Assembly: GCF_019933235.1 (NCBI RefSeq)
Contig: NZ_CP082945.1
Location: forward strand, 6,609,501 to 6,673,500
Source: Streptomyces angustmyceticus
GTDB taxonomy: Bacteria > Actinomycetota > Actinomycetes > Streptomycetales > Streptomycetaceae
Reading direction: 5' to 3'
Length of the DNA stretch: 64,000 bases
Part shown: positions 49,610-61,146 of the stretch, piece after piece
Position numbering within the stretch: position 1 is the stretch's first letter
Layout: each line of letters begins with the position of its first letter
Position numbers and translations under genes: made by a program
The notes under the pieces: model-generated
The model's input: only the letters and a program-made list of their open reading frames with translations
Database searches by the model: none
Told to the model about the DNA's origin: nothing

Positions 49610-50731
49610 ATGTCCAAGCTCGGAAACATCGGCGCCCGGCTCTACCGCGGCGAGGTCGGCTACGACTTCATCGGCAAGCGGAAGATCTGGTACGGCCTCT
49701 CGATCCTCATCACCATCGTGGCCATCGTCGGTCTCGGGGTGCGCGGCCTGAACATGGGCATCGAGTTCTCCGGCGGCGCGGTCTTCACCACCCCGAAGAC
49801 CTCCGTGTCCACCTCCGAGGCGCAGCACAAGGCCGAGGCGGCGTCCGGCGGCCATCAGGCCGTGGTGCAGAAGCTCGGTGGCAGCGCGCTGCGCATCCAG
49901 ATCAGCGGTCTGGACACCAAGCAGTCGGTGTCGGTCCAGGAAGAGCTCGCCAAGGACCTGAACGTCCCGGTGAAGGACGTCAACACCCAGCTGGTCGGCC
50001 CGAGCTGGGGCGAGCAGATCGCCAACAAGGCGTGGCTGGGCCTGGGCATCTTCATGGTGCTGGTGGTGCTCTACCTCGCCATCGCCTTCGAGTGGCGGAT
50101 GGCGGTCGCCGCCCTGATCGCGCTGATCCACGACCTGACGATCACGGTCGGCATCTACGCCCTGGTCGGCTTCGAGGTCACGCCCGGCACGGTCATCGGT
50201 CTGCTGACGATCCTCGGTTACTCCCTCTACGACACGGTCGTCGTCTTCGACAGCCTCAAGGAAGCCTCCAAGGACATCACCAAGCAGACCCGCTTCACCT
50301 ACGGCGAGGTCGCCAACCGCAGCATCAACGGCACCCTGGTGCGCTCCATCAACACCACCGTCGTGGCGCTGCTCCCGGTCGCCGGTCTGCTGTTCGTCGG
50401 CGGCGGTGTCCTGGGCGCGGGCATGCTCAACGACATCTCGCTGGCCCTGTTCGTCGGTCTCGCCGCCGGTGCGTACTCCTCGATCTTCATCGCGACCCCG
50501 CTGGTCGCCGATCTCAAGGAGCGCGAGCCGCAGATGAAGGCCCTGGCCAAGCGGGTCAAGGCGAAGCGCGCCGCGGCCGCCGCCAAGGGCGAGGGCCAGG
50601 AGGACGCGCAGGACGGCGCGGCGGACACGGTGGACGCGGAGGACGACGACGGCACCGCGGTCGTCGGCCCGCGCCGGCAGCCCGCCTCCCGCAACCGCGG
50701 ACGCGGCCGCCCGTCGGGCAAGCGCCGATGA
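49610..50731 (+). CDS. secF: protein translocase subunit SecF
   Basis: A 373-residue partner of SecD. Helix 1 (IWYGLSILITIVAIVGLGV) is followed by the signature GIEFSGGAVF and a short P1 domain. The C-terminal helices include VGFEVTPGTVIGLLTILGYS and LYDTVVVFDSLKE. Residues ~305 to the end are a cytoplasmic Lys/Arg/Asp-rich tail (PASRNRGRGRPSGKRR). The ATG lies just after the secD stop with AAGGAGG 5 bases upstream, inside secD. The TGA overlaps the apt ATG (ATGA). Confidence 0.96.
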   Translation: MSKLGNIGARLYRGEVGYDFIGKRKIWYGLSILITIVAIVGLGVRGLNMGIEFSGGAVFTTPKTSVSTSEAQHKAEAASGGHQAVVQKLGGSALRIQISGLDTKQSVSVQEELAKDLNVPVKDVNTQLVGPSWGEQIANKAWLGLGIFMVLVVLYLAIAFEWRMAVAALIALIHDLTITVGIYALVGFEVTPGTVIGLLTILGYSLYDTVVVFDSLKEASKDITKQTRFTYGEVANRSINGTLVRSINTTVVALLPVAGLLFVGGGVLGAGMLNDISLALFVGLAAGAYSSIFIATPLVADLKEREPQMKALAKRVKAKRAAAAAKGEGQEDAQDGAADTVDAEDDDGTAVVGPRRQPASRNRGRGRPSGKRR

Positions 50732-51276
50732 TCGCCTCGGCCGACCTGCGCGCGCTGCTGCTCAGCCGGATCGCGGACGTACCGGACCACCCGCAGCCGG
50801 GAGTGGTGTTCAAGGACATCACCCCGCTGCTGGACGACCCGGCCGCCTTCGGCGCGCTGACCGAGGCGTTCACGGACCTGTGCGCGCGCTACCGGGTCGA
50901 CAAGGTCGTCGGCCTGGAGGCCCGCGGCTTCATCCTCGCCGCCCCGGTGGCGCTGCGGGCCGGCGTCGGTTTCGTCCCCGTGCGCAAGGCGGGCAAGCTG
51001 CCCCGCGCGACGCTGCGGCAGGGGTACGAGCTGGAGTACGGCACCGCCGAGATCGAGATCCACGCCGACGCGCTGGCCCCGGGCGAGCGGGTGCTGGTGA
51101 TCGACGACGTCCTCGCCACCGGCGGCACCGCCGACGCCGCGCTGCAGCTGATCCGCCGCGCGGGCGCGGAGGTCGCGGGTGTGGCGGTCCTGCTGGAGCT
51201 GGGCTTCCTGGCCGGGCGGGAGCGGCTGGAGCCGGGCCTGAAGGGCGCTCCGCTGGAGGCCCTGATCACGGTCTGA
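50728..51276 (+). CDS. apt: adenine phosphoribosyltransferase
   Basis: A 182-residue purine-salvage enzyme turning adenine and PRPP into AMP. It has HPQPGVVFKDITPLL near the N-terminus, GLEARGFILAAPVA, FVPVRKAGKLP and the PRPP-binding loop VLVIDDVLATGGTADAA at about 119-135. It starts at ATG 50728 overlapping secF. The secDF-apt-relA order is conserved in many bacteria and ties base salvage to the ppGpp synthase downstream, but the hairpin at 51307 separates them. Confidence 0.96.
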   Translation: MIASADLRALLLSRIADVPDHPQPGVVFKDITPLLDDPAAFGALTEAFTDLCARYRVDKVVGLEARGFILAAPVALRAGVGFVPVRKAGKLPRATLRQGYELEYGTAEIEIHADALAPGERVLVIDDVLATGGTADAALQLIRRAGAEVAGVAVLLELGFLAGRERLEPGLKGAPLEALITV

Positions 51277-51306
51277 GCCGTAGGCGCACCGCACCACCGA
51301 GCAAAC

Positions 51307-51336
51307 AGGGGCATCCGGAAGAATCCGGGTGCCCCT
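51307..51336 (+). terminator. hairpin between apt and relA
   Basis: AGGGGCATCCGGA (51307-51319) pairs with TCCGGGTGCCCCT (51324-51336), 13 bp with one wobble and a 4-base loop, 30 bases after the apt stop. Confidence 0.8.
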
Positions 51337-51451
51337 GCTGCTGTGTCATGTACGGAACGGCGGCCGCGGGGGAGCGGCGGCCCCGAGGTCGATACCATGG
51401 CACCCCGGCCCGTTCGAGGTGCTGGGGTCCGGAACCGCCTGAGGAGTGCTC

Positions 51452-54064
<2,613 letters not shown>

Positions 54065-54073
54065 CGGCGCATA

Positions 54074-54114
54074 CGAGAAGGGGCCCCGGTACGCGGTACC
54101 GGGGCCCCTTCTCG
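54074..54114. terminator. 19-bp perfect bidirectional terminator between relA and the DUF349 gene
   Basis: The arms 54074-54092 and 54096-54114 are exact reverse complements with a 3-base loop. It starts 10 bases after the relA stop and ends 11 bases before the convergent DUF349 stop, so it can serve both. Confidence 0.9.
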
Positions 54115-54124
54115 GGTCAGACGA

Positions 54125-55354
54125 TCAGCCGCCGAACTCCTCCAGGCCCTTGAGCGCCTGGTCCAGCAGCGCCTTGCGGCCCTCCAGCTCGCGGCCGAGC
54201 TTGTCGGCCTTGGCGTTGTTGCCCGCGGCCCGGGCCGTCTCGATCTGCTTCTCCAGCTTGTCGACCGCGTCCTGGAGCTGGCCGGTGAGCCCCGCGGCAC
54301 GGGCCCGCGCCTCGGGGTTCGTACGCCGCCACTCGCTCTCCTCGGCCTCCTGGATGGCGCGCTCGACGGCGTGCATCCGGCCCTCGATCTTCGGGCGGGC
54401 GTCCCGCGGGACGTGGCCGATGGCCTCCCACCGCTCGTTGATCGAGCGGAAGGCCGACCGCGCGGCCTTCAGGTCCGAGACGGGGAGCAGCTTCTCGGCC
54501 TCGACGGCCAGCTCCTCCTTGCGGGTCAGGTTCTCCCGCTGCTCGGCGTCCCGCTCCGCGAAGACCTCGCCGCGCGCCTGGAAGAAGATGTCCTGGGCGC
54601 CGCGGAAGCGGTTCCACAGGTCGTCCTCGTGCTCGCGCTGGGCGCGGCCCGCGGCCTTCCAGTCGGCCATCAGCTCGCGGTAGCGGGCCGAGGTGGCCCC
54701 CCAGTCCGTCGACCGCGACAGCGACTCGGCCTCGGCGACCAGCTTCTCCTTCGCCTTGCGGGACTCCTCGCGCTGGGCGTCCAGCGACGCGAAGTGCGCC
54801 TTGCGGCGCTTGGAGAACGCCGAGCGGGCGTGCGAGAAGCGGTGCCACAGCTCGTCGTCCGCCTTGCGGTCGAGCCGCGGCAGGCCCTTCCAGGTGTCGA
54901 CCAGCGCGCGCAGCCGCTCGCCGGCCACCCGCCACTGCTCGCTGGCCGCCAGCTCCTCCGCCTCGGCGACCAGCTTCTCCTTGGCCTGCCGGGCCTCGTC
55001 GTGCTGCCTGGCCTTCTGCGCCTTGCGCTCCTCGCGGCGGGACTCGACGGCCTCGACGAGCTTGTCCAGCCGCTTGCGCAGCGCTTCCAGGTCGCCCACC
55101 GCATGGTGTTCGTCGACCTGGGTGCGCAGATGATCGATCGCGGTCGTCGCGTCCTTCGCCGACAGGTCGGTGGTCTTGACCCGGCGCTCGAGGAGGCCGA
55201 TCTCGACGACCAGGCCCTCATACTTGCGCTCGAAGTAGGCGAGGGCCTCCTCGGGAGTTCCCGCCTGCCACGATCCGACGACCTGCTCGCCGTCGGCGGT
55301 ACGCACGTACACGGTCCCCGTCTCATCGACGCGGCCCCATGGGTCGCTGCTCAC
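54125..55354 (-). CDS. DUF349 helical-repeat protein
   Basis: A 409-residue mostly alpha-helical, highly charged protein. After ~70 N-terminal residues (SSDPWGRVDETGTVYVRTADG, a compact module), three or four DUF349 repeats can be read. Each has a W..L./.R..  pattern: EQWRVAGERLRALVDTWKGL, TDWGATSARYRELMADWKAA and KAARSAFRSINERWEAIGHV. The C-terminus is a coiled coil (LTGQLQDAVDKLEKQIETAR). DUF349 proteins are of unknown function in bacteria. GTG 55354 follows GGAGG. It is convergent to relA. Confidence 0.9.
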   Translation of the reverse strand: MSSDPWGRVDETGTVYVRTADGEQVVGSWQAGTPEEALAYFERKYEGLVVEIGLLERRVKTTDLSAKDATTAIDHLRTQVDEHHAVGDLEALRKRLDKLVEAVESRREERKAQKARQHDEARQAKEKLVAEAEELAASEQWRVAGERLRALVDTWKGLPRLDRKADDELWHRFSHARSAFSKRRKAHFASLDAQREESRKAKEKLVAEAESLSRSTDWGATSARYRELMADWKAAGRAQREHEDDLWNRFRGAQDIFFQARGEVFAERDAEQRENLTRKEELAVEAEKLLPVSDLKAARSAFRSINERWEAIGHVPRDARPKIEGRMHAVERAIQEAEESEWRRTNPEARARAAGLTGQLQDAVDKLEKQIETARAAGNNAKADKLGRELEGRKALLDQALKGLEEFGG

Positions 55355-55604
55355 AGCGCCTCCTCCACATGATGCCGACGGGGGCGTGCGGCCCCCCGGC
55401 ATCGTCCACAGTTTCTGTCCGGCAGAGCCGCGCCCTGGCCGGTCCGACGGGCTGAATCGCGGGTGAGGGTGGCAGCCGTCGGAGCAGGCACCCTACCCAA
55501 CGCCAATCTAGGCGACCGGCCGTCCGCTGTCCGCATCCAGCACGACGAAATTCCGTGGTTCGCACGGGGCGGCGCCGGCGCACCGCCCCAGGTCGCCCGG
55601 CCGG

Positions 55605-56435
55605 TCAGGACTTCCGCACCGACGCCTTGTCGATCACGACGGTGGCGTTGGGCGCGCTGTTGCCGGTCTGCGGGTCGGTCGCCGCACCGGCCTTGGCGAT
55701 CTTTCGCAGTACGTCCATACCGCCCGTGATCGTGCCGAACGGTGTGTAGTTCGGCGGCAGCTTGCTGTCCCGGTAGACGAGGAAGAACTGGCTGCCGCCG
55801 GAGTCGCGGGTCTTCTCGTGCGTCCCGTCGTAGCGGTTCGCCATCGCGACGGTGCCCGCAGGGTAGACGCCGCCCTTGAGCCGCGGGTCCTTGAGGTTCT
55901 CGTCCGGGATCGTGTAGCCGGGGGTGCCGCGGCCGGTGCCCTTCGGGTCGCCGCACTGCAGGACGTACAGGCCCTGGTCGGTGACGAGGCGGTGGCACCT
56001 GCTGTGGTCGAAGTAGCCCTGGCCGGCCAGGAAGGCGAAGGAGTTGACCGTATGCGGAGCCTTGCCGGCGTCCAGCTTGATGCCGATGGTGCCGCAGGTC
56101 GTCGTCAGCTTCGCGGTGTAGGGGGCGGAGGTGTCGATCGCCATCGCCGGCTCCTTGGGCCAGGTCTTCTTCGACGGGCCGCCCTTCGCGGGCCGCTCGC
56201 ACGGGTCCGGTGCCCTGGACGGCGTCGGGGCCGCGGCCCGGTCCTCCTGGTCGCTGCCGCCCGCGAGGCCGGCGGAGACGTAGACGGCGGCGCCGGCGGC
56301 CAGTGCGACGGCCACCACGGACGCGATGATCATGTTGCGGCGTTTGGCCTTCTGCTGGGCCACGGACCGCCGTTGCTGCTGACGCTCGTACTTCTCGCGG
56401 GCGAGCTGCCGCCGCCGCTGATCTTTGCTGACCAC
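55605..56435 (-). CDS. membrane-anchored cyclophilin-type peptidyl-prolyl isomerase
   Basis: A 276-residue protein. A very basic N-terminus (SKDQRRRQLAREKYERQQQRR) is followed by one membrane helix (NMIIASVVAVALAAGAAVYV) that puts the rest outside the cell. The cyclophilin domain (about 105-275) has VNSFAFLAGQGYFDHSRCHR, VLQCGDPKGTGRGTPGYTIPDE and SGGSQFFLVYRDS. Several residues of the classical active site are recognisable (the Arg in HR, QFF), so isomerase activity is plausible for exported proteins. GTG 56435 has AAGGAG upstream. It is divergent from the metallo-beta-lactamase-fold gene. Confidence 0.9.
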   Translation of the reverse strand: MVSKDQRRRQLAREKYERQQQRRSVAQQKAKRRNMIIASVVAVALAAGAAVYVSAGLAGGSDQEDRAAAPTPSRAPDPCERPAKGGPSKKTWPKEPAMAIDTSAPYTAKLTTTCGTIGIKLDAGKAPHTVNSFAFLAGQGYFDHSRCHRLVTDQGLYVLQCGDPKGTGRGTPGYTIPDENLKDPRLKGGVYPAGTVAMANRYDGTHEKTRDSGGSQFFLVYRDSKLPPNYTPFGTITGGMDVLRKIAKAGAATDPQTGNSAPNATVVIDKASVRKS

Positions 56436-56598
56436 CGGTCGTCTCCTTGTCCGATCATCGATCGCGCTCGTGCGCCGTGGCCGTACGGTATACGGGTTCG
56501 CCCTGCCGGGAGTCCCGCCGGTAGGCTCTGGAGCTGCCGAGATGTCCGGGAGAAGCGGCCTTGCCGGCCGACCTCCACACCGACCTTTAAGGACGAAC

Positions 56599-57312
56599 GT
56601 GCTGATTGCCGGGTTCCCCGCCGGGGCCTGGGGCACCAACTGCTACTTGGTCGCCCCCGCCGCAGGCGAGGAGTGCGTCATCATCGACCCGGGCCACCAG
56701 GCGGCCCAAGGCGTCGAGGACGCGGTGAAGAAGCATCGGCTCAAGCCCGTCGCGGTCGTTCTCACGCATGGTCACATCGACCACGTCGCCTCGGTCGTGC
56801 CGGTGTGCGGCGCGCACGACGTCCCGGCCTGGATCCACCCCGCGGACCGCTACATGATGAGCGACCCGGAGAAGGCCCTCGGCCGCTCCATCGGTCAGCA
56901 GCTCATGGGCGAGCTCACGGTGGGCGAGCCGGACGACGTCAAGGAGCTGGGCGACGGTGCCGCCCTGGAACTCGCCGGGATGGAGTTCTCCGTCGCGCAC
57001 GCGCCGGGCCATACCAAGGGGTCGGTGACCTTCCGGATGCCCGAGCAGGCCGACGTTCCGCCGGTCTTCTTCTCGGGCGACCTGCTGTTCGCCGGCTCCA
57101 TCGGACGCACCGACCTGCCGGGCGGCGACCACGCCGAGATCCTTCAGTCGCTGGCGCGTGTGTGCCTGCCGCTGGAGGACTCCACCGTCGTGCTGTCCGG
57201 CCACGGCCCCCAGACCACCATCGGCCACGAGCGCGCCACCAACCCCTTCCTGCGGGAAGTGGCCGCCGGCCTCGGAGACGGCTTCAGCGCCGCTCCGCGA
57301 CGAGGAATGTGA
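56599..57312 (+). CDS. metallo-beta-lactamase-fold hydrolase (glyoxalase II-like)
   Basis: A 237-residue hydrolase. The metal motif THGHIDH at about residues 56-62, a further His in AHAPGHTKGS and Asp in FFSGDLLFAGSIGRTDLPGG, then VLSGHGPQTTIGHE, fit the glyoxalase II-type group (hydroxyacylglutathione-like hydrolases), which in actinomycetes probably use mycothiol adducts or other thioesters. The substrate is not certain. GTG 56599 has AAGGA 7 bases upstream and gives the usual LIAGFPAGAWGTNCYLV start. It lies 11 bases before hisS, so it is likely co-transcribed. Confidence 0.88.
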   Translation: MLIAGFPAGAWGTNCYLVAPAAGEECVIIDPGHQAAQGVEDAVKKHRLKPVAVVLTHGHIDHVASVVPVCGAHDVPAWIHPADRYMMSDPEKALGRSIGQQLMGELTVGEPDDVKELGDGAALELAGMEFSVAHAPGHTKGSVTFRMPEQADVPPVFFSGDLLFAGSIGRTDLPGGDHAEILQSLARVCLPLEDSTVVLSGHGPQTTIGHERATNPFLREVAAGLGDGFSAAPRRGM

Positions 57313-57323
57313 CGAGAGCTTCC

Positions 57324-58586
57324 GTGAGCACCTTCAAGGCCCCCAAGGGCACGTACGACCTGATTCCGCCGCAGTCCGCCACCTATCTCGCGGTGCGCGA
57401 GGCGATCTCCGCGCCGCTGAAGAACTCCGGCTACGGCTACATCGAGACGCCCGGCTTCGAGAACGTCGAACTGTTCGCGCGCGGGGTCGGCGAGTCCACC
57501 GACATCGTGACCAAGGAGATGTACGCCTTCGAGACCAAGGGCGGCGACCGGCTCGCGCTGCGCCCCGAGGGCACCGCGTCCGTGCTGCGCGCCGCGCTGG
57601 AGGCCAACCTCCACAAGGCGGGCAACCTCCCCGTCAAGCTCTGGTACTCCGGCTCGTACTACCGCTACGAGCGTCCGCAGAAGGGCCGCTACCGTCACTT
57701 CTCCCAGGTCGGCGCCGAGGCCATCGGCGCCGAGGACCCGGCGCTGGACGCCGAGTTGATCATCCTGGCCGACCAGGCCTACCGCGCGCTGGGGCTGCGG
57801 AACTTCCGCATCCTGCTCAACTCCCTGGGCGACAAGGAGTGCCGCCCCGTCTACCGCGCCGCGCTGCAGGACTTCCTGCGCGGGCTCGACCTGGACGAGG
57901 ACACCCGGCGCCGGGTCGACATCAACCCGCTGCGCGTCCTGGACGACAAGCGCGAGGCGGTGCAGAAGCAGCTCGACGGGGCGCCCAGGCTCCGCGACTA
58001 CCTCTGCGAGGACTGCAAGGCGTACCACGAGCAGGTGCGCGAGCTGCTGACCGCGGCGGGCGTGGCCTTCGAGGACGACGAGAAGCTGGTCCGCGGCCTG
58101 GACTACTACACCCGCACCACCTTCGAGTTCGTCCACGACGGCCTGGGCTCGCAGTCCGCGGTGGGCGGCGGCGGCCGCTACGACGGCCTCTCCGAGATGA
58201 TCGGCGGCCCCGCGCTGCCGTCCGTCGGCTGGGCGCTGGGCGTCGACCGCACGGTGCTGGCGCTGGAGGCGGAGGGCATCACGCTCGACATCCCCGCCGC
58301 CACCGCCGTCTATGCCGTCCCGCTCGGCGAGGAGGCCCGCCGGGTGCTGTTCGGCGTGGTCACCGAGCTGCGCCGGGCCGGGGTCGCCACCGACTTCGCG
58401 TTCGGCGGCAAGGGCCTGAAGAACGCCATGAAGTCCGCCAACCGCTCCGGCGCGCGGCTGGCGCTCGTCGCGGGCGAGCGGGACCTGGCCGAGGGCGTGG
58501 TCCAGCTCAAGGACCTGGAGAGCGGCGAGCAGACCGCCGTGGCGCTCGACGGCGCGGCCGCGGAGATCCGGCGCCGGCTGGGCTGA
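57324..58586 (+). CDS. hisS: histidyl-tRNA synthetase
   Basis: A 420-residue class II synthetase. It starts STFKAPKGTYDLIPPQS (family start), motif 2 is LWYSGSYYRYERPQKGRYRHF, the His-specific motif A is RGLDYYTRTTFEF, motif B is GGGGRYDGL, and motif 3 is PSVGWALGVDR. The C-terminal ~95 residues are the anticodon-binding domain (VYAVPLGEEARRVLFGVVTEL). GTG 57324 has GAGAG upstream. Confidence 0.97.
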   Translation: MSTFKAPKGTYDLIPPQSATYLAVREAISAPLKNSGYGYIETPGFENVELFARGVGESTDIVTKEMYAFETKGGDRLALRPEGTASVLRAALEANLHKAGNLPVKLWYSGSYYRYERPQKGRYRHFSQVGAEAIGAEDPALDAELIILADQAYRALGLRNFRILLNSLGDKECRPVYRAALQDFLRGLDLDEDTRRRVDINPLRVLDDKREAVQKQLDGAPRLRDYLCEDCKAYHEQVRELLTAAGVAFEDDEKLVRGLDYYTRTTFEFVHDGLGSQSAVGGGGRYDGLSEMIGGPALPSVGWALGVDRTVLALEAEGITLDIPAATAVYAVPLGEEARRVLFGVVTELRRAGVATDFAFGGKGLKNAMKSANRSGARLALVAGERDLAEGVVQLKDLESGEQTAVALDGAAAEIRRRLG

Positions 58587-58604
58587 GCCCGCGCGGCAGG
58601 ACGC

Positions 58605-58642
58605 CGAGGGGCCCGGCGGCGACCTGCCGTCCGGGCCCCTCG
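58605..58642 (+). terminator. terminator of hisS
   Basis: CGAGGGGCCCGG (58605-58616) pairs with CCGGGCCCCTCG (58631-58642), with a smaller GGC/GCC stem in the loop, 19 bases after the stop. The remaining 58643-58841 holds no gene. Confidence 0.85.
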
Positions 58643-58841
58643 TGCTGCCGGCGCCCGGTGTCAACACCGGCCGCGCCGTCATCCCGGCGGAGGGATTTGG
58701 CCGCGCCCGCGCCACGGGCGGCGGCCGGCCCGCACCGGGCCGCGGGGCGGGCCGGGAGGCCCCGAACCTGAGAGAACCCTGTGTACGCGGGGTTCGACTT
58801 TATGTTCATCGCACGGCGGGCCGTGGTGGAGTTGGGGCAGA

Positions 58842-59555
58842 ATGAACGGCGGTGCCGCCCTCGCGGATCCGCTTGCTCAGCCCATCTCCTCAGGGATCGA
58901 CGGAAACGGCGATATGACGACGACAGCGCTTGACGACGTGTCCACCGACGACGACCACGCGAGCGGCGCGGGCACCATCGGTTCCGGCCGCAGCCTCGCG
59001 CTCCTCCTGGTGATCACCGGAGCCCTGGGCATCCTCGCGGCCTGGATCATCACCCTGGACAAGTTCGAGCTGCTGAAGGACCCCAGCTTCAAGCCGGCCT
59101 GCAGTCTCAACCCGATCATCTCCTGCACCAACGTCATGCAGAGCAAGCAGGCGGAGGTCTTCGGCTTCCCGAACCCGATGGCCGGGCTGGTCGGGTTCGG
59201 CGTCGTCATCGCGATCGGCATGGCCCTGCTGGCCGGCGCCCGCTTCCGCCGCTGGTACTGGATCGGCCTGAACATCGGCACCGGACTCGCCTCGGTCTTC
59301 TGCATGTGGCTGATGTCCCAGTCGCTGTACAGCATCAACTCGCTGTGCCTGTGGTGCACGCTGACCTGGTGCGTCACCATCCTGATGTTCTGGTACACCA
59401 CCGCGCACAACCTCAAGCACGGCATCATCCCGGCGCCCGAGGGGCTGCGCGCCGCGGTGGTCGAGTTCCACTGGGTCGTGCCGGTGCTCTGGTACGGCGT
59501 GATCGCGGTGCTGATCCTCACCAAGTGGTGGTCGTTCTGGAGCACCCTGATCTAG
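58842..59555 (+). CDS. vitamin K epoxide reductase-family membrane protein
   Basis: A 237-residue protein with five hydrophobic segments: about 53-70, 113-135, 142-160 (and the CLWC helix) and 215-230. The redox sites of VKOR are present: the loop cysteines in CSLNPIISCTNV, and CLWC, the active CxxC, at about residues 169-172 in NSLCLWCTLTW. Such proteins reoxidise an extracytoplasmic disulfide-bond former and pass electrons to menaquinone. In actinomycetes VKOR replaces DsbB. ATG 58842 has a modest ribosome site; ATG 58914 (24 codons later) is another possible start. Confidence 0.9.
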   Translation: MNGGAALADPLAQPISSGIDGNGDMTTTALDDVSTDDDHASGAGTIGSGRSLALLLVITGALGILAAWIITLDKFELLKDPSFKPACSLNPIISCTNVMQSKQAEVFGFPNPMAGLVGFGVVIAIGMALLAGARFRRWYWIGLNIGTGLASVFCMWLMSQSLYSINSLCLWCTLTWCVTILMFWYTTAHNLKHGIIPAPEGLRAAVVEFHWVVPVLWYGVIAVLILTKWWSFWSTLI

Positions 59556-59637
59556 TCGCTCCGCGCACCCGCCCACGCCCCGGCCGCCGTCAACGGCGCC
59601 CGGGGCGTTGTCAGTGGGGTGGCATAGGCTCGTGGAC

Positions 59638-61062
59638 GTGGAGCCCGACCTGTTCACCGCCGCTGCCGAAGACCGTCAGGAGAAGGACCCCGCGGGGTCC
59701 CCGCTCGCCGTGCGGATGCGTCCGCGCACCCTCGACGAAGTCGTGGGCCAGCAGCATCTCCTCAAGCCGGGCTCGCCGCTGCGGCGGCTGGTCGGTGACG
59801 ACACAGGGGGCGGGCCCGGAGGGCCTTCGGACAAGGGCGGTGGTGGGCGACGGGTGGGAGGAGGGCCGGCCGGGCCGTCGTCGGTGTTCCTGTGGGGACC
59901 GCCGGGGATCGGCAAGACGACCCTCGCGTACGTCGTCAGCCAGGCCACGAACAAGCGCTTCGTGGAGCTCTCGGCCATCACGGCGGGCGTCAAGGAGGTC
60001 CGCGCGGTGATCGACGGCGCCCGGCGCGCCTCGGGCGGTTTCGGCAAGGAGACCGTGCTCTTCCTGGACGAGATCCACCGCTTCAGCAAGGCCCAGCAGG
60101 ACTCCCTGCTGCCCGCGGTGGAGAACCGCTGGGTCACCCTGATCGCCGCGACGACCGAGAACCCGTACTTCTCGGTGATCTCGCCGCTGCTGTCCCGCTC
60201 CCTGCTGCTGACCCTCGAACCCCTCACCGACGACGATCTGCGCGGGCTGCTGCGCCGCGCGCTGACCGATGCGCGCGGGCTGGCGGGCGCGGTCACGCTC
60301 CCCGAGGACACCGAGGGGCATCTGCTGCGGATCGCCGGCGGCGACGCCCGGCGCGCGCTGACGGCCCTGGAGGCCGGGGCGGGATCCGCGCTGGCCAAGG
60401 GGGAGAAGGAGATCACCCTCCGGACGCTGGAGGAGTCCGTCGACCGGGCCGCGGTGAAGTACGACCGGGACGGCGACCAGCACTACGACGTCGCCAGCGC
60501 GCTGATCAAGTCCATCCGGGGCTCGGACGTCGACGCCGCGCTGCACTACCTCGCGCGCATGATCGAGGCGGGGGAGGACCCGCGTTTCATCGCCCGGCGG
60601 CTGATGATCTCGGCGAGCGAGGACATCGGCCTGGCCGATCCGACGGCCCTGCAGACCGCGGTGGCCGCCGCCCAGGCCGTGGCGATGATCGGCTTCCCGG
60701 AGGCCCGGATCACGCTGAGCCAGGCCACCATCGCGCTCGCCCTGGCCCCGAAGTCGAACGCCGCGTACACCGCCATCGACGCCGCCCTGGCGGACGTCCG
60801 GGCGGGCCGGGCGGGCGCGGTGCCGCCGCATCTGCGCGACAGCCACTACAAGGGCGCCCAGAAGCTCGGCCACGGCCAGGGCTACCAGTACCCGCACGAC
60901 CTGCCGGGCGGAATCGCGGCCCAGCAGTACGCGCCGGACGAGGTGCACGGCACGCGCTACTACGAGCCCACCCGCCACGGCGCGGAGGCCCGCTACGCCG
61001 ATGTCGTGGAGCGGGTCCGCGTCCGCCTGCGCTCGGCCTCCGGCGAGGGCACCGCCGACTAG
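59638..61062 (+). CDS. rarA: replication-associated recombination protein RarA/MgsA (AAA+)
   Basis: A 474-residue AAA+ ATPase that works at stalled replication forks. Walker A is GPPGIGKTT and Walker B is LFLDEIHRF; sensor 1 is in LIAATTENPYFSV, and the RarA-specific C-terminal tetramerisation region is recognisable (DQHYDVASALIKSIRGSDVD, EDIGLADPTALQ, YKGAQKLGHGQGYQYPHD). Before the P-loop is a ~28-residue Gly/Pro/Arg-rich insert (DTGGGPGGPSDKGGGGRR) not seen in the usual proteins. GTG 59638 is 7 bases after a TAGGCT box (59625-59630), so the gene looks leaderless; a TTG 59608 frame is open upstream. Confidence 0.92.
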   Translation: MEPDLFTAAAEDRQEKDPAGSPLAVRMRPRTLDEVVGQQHLLKPGSPLRRLVGDDTGGGPGGPSDKGGGGRRVGGGPAGPSSVFLWGPPGIGKTTLAYVVSQATNKRFVELSAITAGVKEVRAVIDGARRASGGFGKETVLFLDEIHRFSKAQQDSLLPAVENRWVTLIAATTENPYFSVISPLLSRSLLLTLEPLTDDDLRGLLRRALTDARGLAGAVTLPEDTEGHLLRIAGGDARRALTALEAGAGSALAKGEKEITLRTLEESVDRAAVKYDRDGDQHYDVASALIKSIRGSDVDAALHYLARMIEAGEDPRFIARRLMISASEDIGLADPTALQTAVAAAQAVAMIGFPEARITLSQATIALALAPKSNAAYTAIDAALADVRAGRAGAVPPHLRDSHYKGAQKLGHGQGYQYPHDLPGGIAAQQYAPDEVHGTRYYEPTRHGAEARYADVVERVRVRLRSASGEGTAD

Positions 61063-61146
61063 TCACCGCCCGGGCCGGGCGGGCGCGCGCGGGCCGAGGC
61101 GGCCGCGGGCGGTTCCCGGGGCGGACGACGGCCGTCCGAGCCGCCC

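Noticed and set aside
51446..51451. GTG 51446 as start of relA
   Set aside because: It lies inside the GAGGAG ribosome site that is correctly placed for TTG 51452.
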